The notes under the pieces: generated by a model
What the model saw: only the letters and a program-made list of their open reading frames with translations
Told to the model about the DNA's origin: nothing
Database searches by the model: none
Assembly: GCA_032164245.1 (NCBI GenBank)
Contig: JAVMKO010000001.1
Coordinates: forward strand, 18,575,603-18,639,602
Source of the DNA: Sternotherus odoratus
Lineage: Eukaryota; Chordata; Testudines; Kinosternidae
Reading direction: 5' to 3'
DNA: 64,000 bases
Translations under genes and position numbers: made by a program
Shown: piece after piece, positions 22,064 to 33,930 of the stretch
Numbering within the stretch: the first letter of the stretch is position 1
Layout: each line of letters opens with the position of its first letter

Positions 22064-24600
22064 GCACTACTGCCGGTGGGGAAAACACTTCCCTGAAGAG
22101 GTGGAGAGCCATTCTCTATCAATGGCACTGAAGAAGAGGTTTCATAGGACCAATTGAGACTGCTTCAGGTCTCAGGGAGAATCTTCAGCCTCCTCAGAAA
22201 GAGCGCTGGGCTGATATGTGGGATGGTACTGAGTAGGGAGGACAGAAGCCCTGTATCATTGGTTCCAGGCTCTGGACATCCTCCAAGTCTGGTACTGACA
22301 AGGGTGCTGCCAGGACGGACCATATCCATGGCATTGGCATACCTGTAGACCTGTTCTGCCTTTCAGTCCTGACTTTGCCATTGGTCCAAGATTTCCCTTG
22401 GGCCGTACTGTTGACAACCTCTCCAACTGATCATGCAACGGAATCCTTGTGTCCCTCAACACCATAACCCAGTGCTCCCCCCTCCCCACTAGCTGGGGTA
22501 GAGCCAGTACTGGAATCAGTAAGGGAGGCTTTGGTACCAGGAACCTAAACAGTCCCACTACAATTAGATCAGCAGATGTTTCCTTGGTGGCTTTCACCAT
22601 CTTCAATGTTGATACACCTGGGCACTCTGGGTACAGGTATTCACATTGGGACCAACATTGTCTTTGGCACTGACATGGGGCTCGGTACCGACAGTACCAC
22701 TTCATCTGAGGCATGCTTGCTGCCGTGATCTGGGCAATGGTTGTATCAGATTGCCTACACGCTCACTCTGGTGTTGCTCCACCCCTGTTACCAAGATCCC
22801 AGGGCTCTTCTGCATCCTAGTGGGACCATTATCCTTCGGCTCCACATCACCCAATAGGTGCTGATGGCCACTAATGGATTGTTATGGTTCCCAGGATTGG
22901 CATGCACGTGTGGATAAGGTGGATAAGAGTCTGAATGGAACTTTTTGAAACTCACAGCTCACCATCACCACAAATCATTTAATATTTAGGATAAGAGAGT
23001 TTGCCAATTTCACATAGACTTAATTTATAAGCTAGACCCACATTTCACAATATTCAGTTCAAATCAAGAATATGAAACCATTTACAATGGTATAGGGAAA
23101 TCAGTGATTGAGATATCTAATTATATGCTTGCTGATTAAAGTAGAAATAGTCACTGATATCCTGATATCTAGTGGAGGATATCTGAGTGAGGTTGCAAAA
23201 TATTTCTCTATGGGGAGGGAGGGAAGGGAGAGAAGAGAGGAGAGGATTAACTTCATTCTATTAAATAAAACAGTATTAAAAACTATAATAATTCCTAGAA
23301 GCAAATGTGAAAAAATTGGCATTTGGTAGAATGCTTCACTGGACGGAGTGATTTTAGCAAAGTTAGAATAAAATTACTTGTCTCTTTAAATTAGTATTGG
23401 CAATGTCTCAAGAAACTTTTTTCCAGTTTAACTGACTTGCAATTAGCTCCCTAGTTGCATTTCCTATTTAACGTTATTTAAGTGTTTAAATATCCCAACG
23501 ATTTAAGACTACAACATGCATGTCAATTATTGCAGTGTACAGTATTGTTGGTATTGTAGACTAAGCTGTTATACAGACGTAAAAGCAAAGGACCTGGTAC
23601 TGTGAATCTTTACTCTTATACAAAGTATTGGTTACTCATTAGTGTTACCTTTTGGGGTTACTCGTATGAATGAAGGGTTAGCAGGATTGGATCCAAATAT
23701 TTAGCTGACAGCCAATTCTATTACCCTTTCATCTGTAATAAACTGAATAAAGAAAGGCCTCCTTTGTCTCTTGGAAAATGTAACTAGTTCCTGCTTCCCC
23801 CCCCCCCCCCCCATATGACACTGATTAAATCTAAGGAGTCAGAGACAATAAGATAGATAGGTGACATACAAGAATTTAAAAATGATGTATAGAGTTGAAC
23901 AGCATATAAATCATAGTTTATCAACTACAGGTCTACTTCTGAATCTGATTTGATACAAGATATGTCTGGCTCCTGGATTGCAGAAACCACAAAAAACAAT
24001 TTTCTGTCCAGAACGAATCAGGACCTCTTCTGTTTCATTTGTATCCCAATTTTTTATTGCACAAAAATTACCAGAGTATCTGCTGATTCCAAACAAAATT
24101 AGTCACACAGGAAAGAAGTTTCTTCTCCTCAAGTCTTTGTTAACTGGGTCCAGTGGCCAGATAAATAAACCGTCATATTGAGCCAAAGGCCTAAAGGCAC
24201 AATACCCAACATCCAAGTGTTTCTTAAAATCACGGAGGCTCACAACATACGCAAATGCACTCCAAGCTGCAGTTTACCTTAGCTACTGTTACATTCAAAA
24301 CCTTGTTGTTTTCAGTGCTTTACAAGCTACAATGACCATCTCTAAAGCTAAAAAAGTATCCACTTCTTATGCAAGTTAAACTCCCAGTGTCTTCAGTTTG
24401 AGTCTTGCCTGCACTGAGACTTAGAATTAGACACAGATTTTTCTAAAATGCATGGTAAATATGAATCTGAGCACAAAGTTATATATTTACTTATGCTTAT
24501 ACTCTCCTGTTCTGAGGTACAACGTGCCAAGGGGAATAAATTTATACCAAAGTGATATGATTCTATTGGAGACATGGAGTCTGAGCATTCTACCTGCTCT
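22064..24600. other. Unassigned sequence with GGTACTG-rich block
   Basis: Between 22220 and 22700 the words GGTACTG, GGTACC and GGTACCGACAG recur. This resembles decayed internal sequence of a large retroelement, but no domain can be read. A purine-rich run lies at 23213-23248 and a C run at about 23797-23812. No gene was seen. Confidence 0.4.
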
Positions 24601-24639
24601 CGTCTGTGGGACAGGAGTGGAGTGCAGAGTAGGTATGAA

Positions 24640-25767
24640 ACAGGTCATCAGACTGGTGAGGGGGGCCATGACAGTGTTTAGAATGGGATTCAGACCGCCT
24701 AAATCACCCCAATCCTCGGCTCTGGGAGCCAGCCTTACCCTGCTCTGCTGTGAGAACCCCCCACTCCTGGGCTTTTCATGCACAGCCTCTAGCATGTAAG
24801 CTGCTCCCAGCTACGTGAGTGAGCACTTTTGGCCAGCCACTGCTTGGACTGTGCAAGAGAACGACACTAGCCAATATCTCCGGTCCCAGACACAACCCCA
24901 GGAATTTCAATCTTGCAGTGTCCAGTTATGCCCACTGGACACTGAAAGCTTGCGTGAGTTCATCAATTTAACAAATAAATTGATATGTACCAGGCTTTTT
25001 ATCCCAAGGGGAGTCTCTGACACGCTTCAAACCAAATGCACTGCTACAGATAGAGTAAACAAACAGATTTCTTACTACAAAAGATTTTAAGATATTATAA
25101 TTCAAAGCACAAGAAGTTAAATTTGGTCAAATGAAATAAAAGCAAAACACATTCTAAGCTAATCTTAACACTTTCAGTGCACTTATAAACTTAGATGCTT
25201 CTCACCACAGGCTGGCTGGTTGTCCTTCAGCTAGGCTCTCTTCTTTGATCAGAGCTTAAGTCACTTGGTGGTGATGTCTGTAGAAGAGAGAGCATAGAAA
25301 GCATCTCTCCCTTTTATCGTGTTCTTTTTTCCCCTCTTGGCTTTGCACCTCGCCCCTCCCGTCCCGGCTTCAGAGTCAGGTGAGCATTACCTCATTATAG
25401 TCCCAAACTGACCCAGGGAAGTGGGGTGACTCATTTAAGAGTCAAACAGATCCTTTGTTGCTGCTGTCCCTTATTTCTGCGAGGCTGGGCTGGGTTTGTC
25501 CCAGACATGCCCTGATGAGATGTGAACTGCCCCCTGCTCAAGGAGAGTTTTTCCTGTGCTTTTTTTTAAGCCATAAGGACACATTTTTAGCCTCATAACT
25601 ATATATATGAAATGACAACCTATAACAATACTATAACAACAATGCTCAGTGCATCATGAGCCTTCCGAAGACACCAGACATGACAAATTTGGTATCGGAT
25701 ACCACACAATCATTATAAGGATGGACCTTGGGGTGCAAGGTGTTCCCCCGAAGTACAGAATGTCACA
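24640..25767 (-). mobile_element. LTR-retroelement-derived sequence, minus strand
   Basis: On the minus strand this block starts TGTGACATTCTGTACTTC at 25767, a TG-type LTR start. It resembles LTR-containing repeats I associate with turtles. No left boundary or target duplication was found, so the left end is approximate. Open frames such as the one at about 24815-25090 carry no domain signature. Confidence 0.4.
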
Positions 25768-26626
25768 GTATAGTACTAGAAGTTCAAGTAATATTAATGA
25801 ATAATCTATTCAACACATATATTTGGGGGAATTTTTTTGTCACACTGTCCATAAGTTATTGTGTGATCAGCTTTATTGGTGAAATCCTCACTCTTTGGAC
25901 ATTACTGGCAAGGATACTTTATTAACAACAGGATTTCACCATAGATGTTTGTATTATTGAAGAAATATTGGGTCAGATTCAACTGTTGTTATAAACCATT
26001 GACTTCAATGGTGTTATGCTAGGACTAAATGGGCCCACCATGTAAACACCTCAGTGCCAGCAGCAGCATTATAAAAAATAAATAAAACTCAGAAGGACAC
26101 TGGGACATACATTCATGCAGGGACTGGTCCTGATGCCATTATAGCTGATGGCAGAACTCCCATTAACTTTAATGGGGGGGGCGGGGATGGACAGGCTCTT
26201 ATTGCGCATTCGCAAAGAATGTCATGACCTCTTTTCATCTGACCTTTAGGAGAATAACCAATAACATTGTTGGACAAAATCTCTCTCTCTCTCTCTCTTT
26301 CTCTCTCTCATATCTATAGATACACACAATGGGGGCGGGGAGGGAGAGAGCTTATTCTTCTGTCTCCAGCTCCTGGTCTCCTCTAGCCCCTCGGGTGTTG
26401 AACACTGAAAACAATGAAAAAATAAGTTGTCATTTTTCTGTGATTGAAAGAAATATAGTCTATGTAAGGTTTGGGTATGAACGAAAGTTATTTAGTTTGA
26501 ATATACACCTATTCCCTTCCTCCTTCCCCAAGTTACTGCTTATGAGACTCATCTGTGGTGCTGTAAAACCCAGGTTAGAATAATAAACTGTAGGACTTTT
26601 AGGTAACTTTTTCTTGTTTTAGCACT

Positions 26627-26702
<76 letters not shown>

Positions 26703-26900
26703 ACTTTATATTCCCATACTATATCATTATTTTCATCGTCTTGATAGGGTTATGAATGCATTTATTTTATAGGGAACAGCCCAAAATTAAACAGTGAAAT
26801 TAAAGGGAGAATTTAAGGAAGGATACAGAAATGCTTAAAGGATTCAGATCTAAGTATAGACTGAAAAGACCTATTGGATCAAAAACATCTCCTGGAATGG
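25768..26900. other. Unassigned sequence with pyrimidine microsatellites
   Basis: It holds a short impure TC run at 26281-26310, the long TC run annotated separately, and a CCATTGACTTCAATGG palindromic core near 26007-26022. No gene was seen. Confidence 0.5.
26630..26701. repeat. (TC)n microsatellite
   Basis: This is an uninterrupted run of about 36 CT dinucleotides. Its length and purity suggest it is likely polymorphic. Confidence 0.98.
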
Positions 26901-26929
26901 GGGTATGTCACAGTGCCATTTGAAAACAG

Positions 26930-27545
26930 GTCACTGGCCTTCCATGAGGCTTGAGCACAGAAGGCATTGAAGTACACCTCGCTGGATGACACCCTGAGAG
27001 CCCAGGGCTACGAGGTCCAGATCCACATCCTGGTTGTGGGAGTCCTGGGCACGTGGAACCTCCACAACGATCCAGTACTGGGGGGCATGAGGAGTCCGTC
27101 GATGCTACGCCTGGCTGATGTGACAGCTCATGGTGTCCGACACCATCAGGTGGTCCAGGGAAATCTACACAGAACACATCATGGGACACCACCAGTACCA
27201 GGTCGAGTAACCGAGACTGCCAACCTGAGAAATAACCCACTTCCTTCCTTCTGTGAGGAACTGAAGGGCGCATCCCACTCACGTACTTGTCCACGCCACC
27301 TCTGACTTGGATTCATATTATAGTCCATGGGTGGTGTACCTGAGCCCATTTATCTACTGACGCTTTAAAAACTCCCACACCCTTATCTGGATCCATGCTG
27401 GTTATGTGATATGTATGTACCTCGTGAACCTTGTAACTGATACGTGCAATCCCCCATAACCCAAGCCCGATCCCAGATGTACAGAACCTTCCTTCTCAAC
27501 TTGTGTAAATTTGATTTTAAACTTTAGCTTCAATAAAATTTATAA
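26930..27545 (+). pseudogene. R2-like LINE C-terminal relic with 3' UTR
   Basis: The frame starting near 26967 reads KYTSLDDTLRAQGYEVQ and then VVGVLGTWN. In another frame near 27115-27185 it reads LMVSDTIRWSREIYTEHI. These pieces fit the C-terminal end of R2-like non-LTR retrotransposon polyproteins that are common in turtle assemblies. The pieces are separated by a frameshift and stops. The following sequence to about 27545 is an AT-rich 3' UTR with CAATAAAATTT, a polyadenylation-type signal, near 27531. The minus-strand frame over the same region is a shadow. Confidence 0.55.
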
Positions 27546-27971
27546 TAGTCCTTCCAAGACAGAGGACATGGATGCTACTTAACTGGTTCTAATGTTGATG
27601 TTATCCCAGAGCCTGAAATGAACAATTAAAAGGCTTGAACTATGACAGGATATCAAGGGAATGTAATATAAGCAGGTTGAGGGAAAAAGCTGAGAGGATA
27701 TGCTAACAAGGTAAACATGTAGGAAACATTAAATATGCTTAGAGTATTGTAAAAATGAGTAAGTAGAGAATATTTAAGAAAATATTTGTAGTCAAGATAT
27801 CCAGAATGAAATATTCAGAATGTTAAGGGCATTTCTAGAGATAAAAGCACTATGGATTAAATTCAGAGTTGAAATGGTAGCACCGGAGTGTATCTTACTT
27901 TTTTATCACCATAGTCAGACAGTGCATAAGTTTCCTTACTGGCTGGGCAATTTAGCCCTCTGAACCAAAAT

Positions 27972-28093
27972 TAGGGTGACCAGACAGCAACTTTGAAAAA
28001 TCGAGATGGGGGTGAGGGGTAATAGGAGCCTGGTAAGAAAAAGTCCCCAAAATCAGGAATGTCCTTATAAAATGCGGACATCTGATCACCCTA
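27972..28093. mobile_element. Short non-autonomous hAT element, perfect TSD
   Basis: The ends TAGGGTGACCAGACAGC and CATCTGATCACCCTA form the terminal inverted repeat. The 8-bp flanks ACCAAAAT at 27964-27971 and 28094-28101 are identical. It belongs to the same family as 1880-1986 but is inserted in the opposite orientation. There is no coding capacity. Confidence 0.95.
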
Positions 28094-28696
28094 ACCAAAA
28101 TCTCCCCCTTCAATAGTAAACAATCCTCCCCTCCCTACCGGGACCTGGGAGCATCTTCTTTCCTTTTCTCAGAGACTCACCACTCTTCACAGTTCCCAAA
28201 TGACTTTGCCAGCTCCACCTAGAATTTCCTCTCAGGCTTCTATCGCAGGCTTCTTCTTTAAGCTCTTTCCCTTGGAAAGATCAGCACATTTATCCTTTCA
28301 TAGTCTCCTCCTTACCTAAGCATCTTCTACCTCCAACACACCCTACCTTCCCTGTCCTCTTCTCAACTAAAGAAAACAAGCCTTTTTATACCCAGCATGC
28401 TTCTGCAGCAGCCTACAGTTCTCACGATTGCTGGGCTACACGACCCAGAATCCCAAGCTCACCTTGTGACAGGAAGAAAATTCAAAATACTTGCACTTGC
28501 TTAAACCATGTCTGAATCTGGCCCTAGGAATTCAAAACCAGGCTAGGACAAAACAGTGTTATTGGTTAATGTTGCAGCAGTGCAGGAAGGAAGTACCCCA
28601 TGTCCTACTAGCAGAGCTGTGCAAAACTCGGTCATGTCAGTTCATTAGAATTCATCCAAATGGTTTTGTTTTGTTAATCATGATTATAAACCACAA

Positions 28697-29215
28697 AATA
28701 ATGTATTTTATTGAACCAACTTCTGTGGGTGAGAGACAGGTTTTCAGGCTTTCACCGAGCTTTTTTTCGGGTCTGGGAAATGTTCTCAGAGGGTCACATC
28801 TAAATACAAAGTGGATCGGATTGTTTTGCATGAGTAATTAACAAATATTTTAAGGGACCTTCATGGTGCAGTGGGCAATTAAGCACTTCTCCAGTCATAG
28901 GAGGAAAAGGGGTGGGAGCAAAAGTTTAGTGGTGGAGGAGTTAGTAGATTACAGATTACTGTAAACCCCCCCCCCCCAAGCCTCCAGCACCCTTTCTTTC
29001 TTTCCCCTCCTTTCCCCCGATGACTGAAGGGGTGTTAATTGGCCACTTAACCTTGAAGGTCCCTTGAAATATGTAACTACTTATGCTAAACAATCTGTTC
29101 CATTTTGCATTTAGGCTGTGATGCTCTGAGTACATTTCCCAGAATGGAAGAAGAGCTCTGTGTAACCAAAGTTGGTCCAATAGAAAGTATCACCTTACCC
29201 ACCTTGTCTTTCTAA
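28697..29215. mobile_element. Fold-back Penelope-like element
   Basis: Two arms of about 230-260 bp are inverted copies of each other. The left arm runs from TTATTGAACCAACTTCTGTG through AAGGGACCTTCATGGTG. The right arm runs from ACCTTGAAGGTCCCTT through GAAGAGCTCTGTGTAAC to CACCTTGTCTTTCTAATA. They are separated by a short spacer with a C run (about 28967-28978). The same terminal sequence occurs singly at 9757-9935 and 11793-11900. Head-to-head or tail-to-tail duplicated termini are known for Penelope-like elements; that class assignment is inference. Confidence 0.55.
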
Positions 29216-29254
29216 TACACTGGGATAAACACAGTACAACACTGCATACAATAT

Positions 29255-29400
29255 ATTAATAATCATGTTTACTGTAGTGCCTAGAGACCAGCTAAGAACG
29301 GAGCCCCGTTGTTCTAGTTACTACGTAAAACAGAGTACTAGACAGTCCTTGCTTCAATGAACTTACACTCAAGAAGACAAGATAGACATAGGTAGGGGGA
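29255..29400 (-). mobile_element. L2-like LINE 3' UTR relic
   Basis: The plus strand reads TGTAGTGCCTAGAGACCAG, then ACAGAGTACTAGACAGTCC and AAGACAAGATAGACA. This is the decayed reverse complement of the type of 3' UTR seen in sense at 36925-37040, which contains GTAAGCTCTTTGGGGCAAGG. Confidence 0.5.
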
Positions 29401-29423
29401 AAGAGTACACCATATGTGCTGAG

Positions 29424-29725
29424 TAGTGTGACCATATATCCTGTTTTGGCTAGGACAGTCCCTTTTTTAAGCCCTGTCCTGACTTTTTGGCAAAACATGG
29501 CATTTGTCCCATTTCTGCTTGCCAATGTGCTCCGTTGGCAACAGCAAATGGGACACATGCCCACTTTTGTCAAAAAAGTGGGATGTGGGGAAGTGGTCAA
29601 AGAGTGATACCATCCCCGCACAGGAGGGAGTTAGGGCTTGGGTGTGGGGCAGGCAGGGCTTGGGATAGCAGTGACATCAGCTGTGAGAGGGGAGCATTTT
29701 CCCCTTGGGAAATATGGCCACCCTA
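29424..29725. mobile_element. Non-autonomous hAT element, 302 bp
   Basis: The ends TAGTGTGACCATATATCC and AATATGGCCACCCTA form an imperfect inverted repeat. The flanks GTGCTGAG (29416-29423) and GTACTGAG (29726-29733) match at 7 of 8 positions. The repeated TCCC-TTTT words resemble the ends of copies A and B, so it is probably a related lineage. There is no coding capacity. Confidence 0.85.
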
Positions 29726-29733
29726 GTACTGAG

Positions 29734-31109
29734 TGAACAATGTGATGGCAGCAAAGGTCACGGTGGTTCCATTTGATATAAATAAAATGTGGTTTTAGTT
29801 AAATGGAAATAAAAGTGAAGGGACACTGAAGGGAAGAGCATGAAGGTGAGAGGGCAGGAGAGAAGAGGAGGGTAGATGTAGAGTCAGGCTGAGGTAAAAA
29901 AACTATACAGTGAGGGCAAGTAACAAGTTAAAAATGAAGGAAATTCTCTGATATCATCAGTGTCCATTGCTGTTTATTTTCTGTGGAAGTAACACATCCA
30001 GTATTTATTCTGAATTTGGTTCTAATTAATCTGAAAAAATGTGAGGAAATACCCAGCCACAATTGCCAGTTTTCAGTTAATTTTGCAAATCTCCATCTGA
30101 AACAATAAAATCAACTCCCTTGTCCATCTTCAGGTATTGCATTACACCACAGTGACACAACATCATCATGTATATGACAGAATCATGTGGAGCCTGAAAT
30201 AAATTCATGATCCTTAATTCTTCCCATAAAACTGTATGACAGAATGAACCATGATTGACAAAGGAACCAGCAAGAGAAATATTGTTTTATGATGCATGTT
30301 TTTCCACGCATGCTAAATTAAATTTTATATCAAAGAATATACTTATACCCATAATGAGCTATTTTACTTTGTTGCTATTGCTCATTTTGGTCAACCATCA
30401 GATCTTGGAAGCAAGAGAATTGTTTCTAATTAAGAAGTCAGTCATTCGCTAAAGCAGAAAGTAAAAACTGGCAGATTTTAGAACTCTAATGTTTATGAAC
30501 CACAGTTTCTTTTCTACGATACCTAACTCAAATGACTCCCTTTAAACATTAAGCATAGTCCATAAATTACATTTCAAATGTTAAACTTACAAAAAGGGCT
30601 CCATCCATAAAAATGTCATGGTAGATTTTTGAAGAGTACTTCACATAAATGTGGAGAATTCTCTAAATTTGAATAAAAGCTGAATTGTTCACATTTATTA
30701 AAGCTTTCTTCTTTGTGGACAGATGGCCAGCTTGCGATTAGACCCCCTGAGGGAAGGAGGGGAGAGAAGTGTTCACTCAAGAGTGCCAGACTACAATGCA
30801 TGTTGTTCATAAAGGACTGATCTAAACTCCCTGCTGTCTGTTCAGCATCCATTTTAAGACTCTCACCTAACTCCCACTGAAATCAATGGACTTCAACGGA
30901 AATTGGAGCAAGCCATATGTAAAGATGTGATGTGTGGGGGAAAGATTGAAAAGGGGAGCTTCTGTGACATGCATTTACACTGTTTATGGATGTGAATTTA
31001 GAGTGAAATTGTGTGTCAGGAGGAAAGAGCTTTAAATCTTGCCTCGTTCTCTCTTTTGTTGCTTTGGACTAGAAAGCTTAACCCACTCGATGCCTTTGAA
31101 AGATGTGCC
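29734..31109. other. Unassigned AT-rich non-coding sequence
   Basis: No recognisable exon, RNA gene or repeat is seen in this stretch. Confidence 0.5.
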
Positions 31110-31741
31110 TGTCACAGATTGACTGGGCCCTTCAAGGGGATAAAGGCATTACCTGAGGTGATTAGCCATAGCTAGGACTGGTGAGGAATATCAGCCTAGG
31201 AAAGAGTTAGTGTACATCCAGTGAGGGGACTGGCCTCACCTGATACACCTGGAAGGGATATGGTAGCTGAGGAAGGAAGTTAAAACAGGAAGTACAGGGC
31301 AGTCAAATGAGAGAAGGCTCTGGGGAGGTGGCTGGTGAGATTTAGGGCTAAGGGGATTTGGAGAAGCTGCAGGGGAGAATTATCTCCTGTGGTAGGCACT
31401 GGGAAGGGATGAGACTTGAGAGGCGGTCACGTGAGCCAATGGCCTAAGAATGGTGTGAAGGATTGAGAGGAATAGGAAGAGAGACTGGAATTCCAAGGCC
31501 TGTAGGTAGGGGTGTGAATGGTTTGATAGCATTATTCATCACTGTTTGGCCAGAAAACCTGGCCTGAAGATAGACCCCGGGAGGGGATAGAAGATATTTT
31601 GAGTTAAATATTTATGGCTTTGTGGATAATACAGAGCCCAGAAGGGTAGGACTCTAGAGGAACCTGGATGTAGGAGCAGGTTCCTTCCACAGAAGATGAT
31701 GGGCCACAGAGTAGGGCACTTCAGCTACTCAGCCTGTTACA
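31110..31741 (+). mobile_element. Possible solo LTR, 632 bp
   Basis: The block begins TGTCACAGATTGAC and ends CAGCCTGTTACA, so it has TG...CA boundaries with the short inverted pair TGTCACA/TGTTACA. The 5-bp flanks GTGCC and GTACT match at only 3 of 5 positions. There is no coding region. It is a plausible old solo LTR, but unproven. Confidence 0.45.
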
Positions 31742-32379
31742 GTACTCCATTAGGACAAATCCTCAGCTGCTCTCGTCCCATTATTCTGAGTAGGATGGAA
31801 AGTGAGGGTGTACAAAATGGATACAAATAATCATGTGGAAACTACTTTACAGTTTACTTTCCCTCAAGTTACCTAACAGCAGAAAAGGACTATTACTGAA
31901 AGTCTTTCCTTGGAATATTGGTTCAACATTTTAAATCCATGTCTTTTGTTTTGACTGTTTCCATTTTCCACTTCCCGTGACATTAACTGGCATGACTTCT
32001 GTTATGGACTATGTTGCACAATGTTTTTGTAATAAACTGGAGCAAAGGAGGGGTATTACTTATGCACGAGAGATGTTGCTGAGTCATCGGGATGCCTGAA
32101 AGTGAAAATAAAGGTGAGTGCATCTGTTCTGCCCCAGAAGGCTGCTGAAGGCAGGTTCACTCTGACAGCCATCTTTTGCATTTGAAGTGAGTGGCCAGAT
32201 GACTGACAGGTGTTTGTTGCTCAGAGGTAAAATAAAGCCCCACTCCTTGAAAGGTCATTGCATATTGTGTACACCTGGCTACCCCCTCAGCAAGCTCCGT
32301 CTCCTTTGCTTTACCCTTATTGTAAAAAGTTCCCCAGTGCCAGAGGAGCAGAGATTCATCCTAGTGCATTAGTCAGTCT

Positions 32380-32780
32380 TTTAGATACCCTGGGGGTCCA
32401 GCCCTTTGAATGCCTTGAAGATAAGGACTTAGACCTCCATTTAAGATTCTGAAGGAGACAAGTATAGGAAGCAGAAGACAGATTATAGGAAGCAGAAGAC
32501 AGATTTGATATGCTTGCAATGGGAACTGTTGCTAAGGAGACATGTCATAGCATCCTATACTGGTTGGAATTTCCTAAGCACTAAAGGCTTCGTGCCCAGG
32601 TATGTCACATTGCTGTAGTTCACCTGAGAGGTGATGAAGACGCAAATAACTGAGGCCAGGTCATTGTTTGCCAGGATACAACAGAATCTCCTCCCCTGCC
32701 CGCCCGCCCCGAGATGGCAGAAAGCCTTACATGTGGATGCTGCTCTATGAGGGATCCAGGAGCACTCCAGAACTTTGAAC
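32380..32780. mobile_element. Ancient LINE-like repeat relic
   Basis: The stretch around 32605-32665 (TGCTGTAGTTCACCTGAGAG, then GAGGCCAGGTCATTG) resembles an old reptile LINE 3' region. The assignment is weak. It contains a 21-bp tandem duplication at 32463-32504. Confidence 0.3.
32463..32504. repeat. 21-bp exact tandem duplication
   Basis: Two identical adjacent 21-bp copies beginning TATAGGAAGCAGAAGACAGA run from 32463 to 32483 and from 32484 to 32504. Confidence 0.95.
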
Positions 32781-33729
32781 TGAATATAGCACCGATTGAA
32801 TTTGATTGAAAATGTGTCACTGTAGTGTGGCCTCTGCCTCAATGGATCTGCAGTGCCCCTCTGTCAGTCTCCCCCTCCCAGGACTACACAACTCCACTCA
32901 CAACAGAGCAGCCTTGCCAGCCCTTCTGGTGGGGCTCTATGTATTTTCCAGGAAACAAACCAAAAATGAGAACAATGTAAGTCAATCACCCTTCTGGCCT
33001 TGGTCTCTGCCCTCAGGCTCTTTGTTCACAGGCTTTTGCCAGGCCTCCTATCTCTAGAAGAGCCTGCAACTCTCTGAGCCCTACCCCTGTTTCTGTTTAT
33101 AGGGAATCAGCTGATCCCTGCTCAGGGGTGTCTCCTTTGTAAGTGGAGTTGGCTGGCCTCCAGGTTTCTGGCTCTTAACAGGGTAGCCACCCTGTTACAC
33201 CCTCTTAGAACCTCGTCCATCTCAGGACAAGATCAGCATCTGTACCCAGTTCCCCAATAGCCTTGTTTCTGTGGGGTTTGGACCTGAGCACTCTCCAGCT
33301 ATCCTTACAGTTTGCTGACCATGATGAGCAGATGGTTTTTCTCATTTAGAGTCACCCACTGTTCCTTGCCTGATTGCTCCTACATAATGGGGGTAGGGCT
33401 GGAGATACCCATGCTTCCCTTGTTTCCTCAAAGTCCACCACCTCCTCACAGAGCCCCATTTGGGTTCTGACTATGCCCTTAGTCCTTATGAGCACCGTCT
33501 GAGTCCCCGGCCCTGCCATCTCCTGATGATGCATCTGCTCTCCACAACTACTCTCTATTTGGGTTGTACCTAATTCAAATTTTAGCTAATCTCTGGCCTC
33601 ATCTGTGCTGCACACCTCCTATGTGGGTGGGCTGGATTTCAGGTCCAAACTCTCCTCCATATCCAGGGGTTGGGCTAGAACTCCTTCCTGCTTCTTTTCA
33701 TATGCATGGGTCTCATGCTGTTACAAACC
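32781..33729. other. CT-rich sequence, possibly LTR-derived
   Basis: The block 32826-33199 starts TGTGGCCTCTGCC and ends CCCTGTTACA, which would suit an LTR. The 5-bp flanks do not match, so I leave it unassigned. No exon was recognised. Confidence 0.3.
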
Positions 33730-33930
33730 TTAAACTATAAAAGACTGTACTGTGGCTGCAAACTCTTCAAAATACTTTCCTTTGCCCACTAGCATTGTCT
33801 CTGTTTTGCTCAGCTCCCATTTCAACCAACTATTTTTCATCAATGAGCTGATCTTGTCCAAGCATTGGGCCATCTTTGTGGTAGTAGAGTGGTATTGTTT
33901 GGTAGTGTCATTCACTATCTGATTTAGCAA
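33730..33930 (-). pseudogene. L2-like LINE reverse transcriptase fragment
   Basis: The minus-strand frame reads KMAQCLDKISSLMKNSWLKW and then SKTETMLVGK. This matches the conserved stretch after the catalytic aspartates of L2/CR1-type polymerases (C-L-x-x-I, W-x-x-x-N/S-x-L-K, K-T-E-x-x-L-V-G). Only about 66 codons are readable before decay on either side. Confidence 0.65.

Noticed and set aside
26908..27294. 128-codon minus-strand frame
   Set aside because: It is a shadow of the plus-strand R2-like LINE relic.
32826..33199. Possible LTR with TG...CA ends
   Set aside because: The 5-bp flanks do not match and no similar copy lies in the window, so I did not call it as a mobile element.
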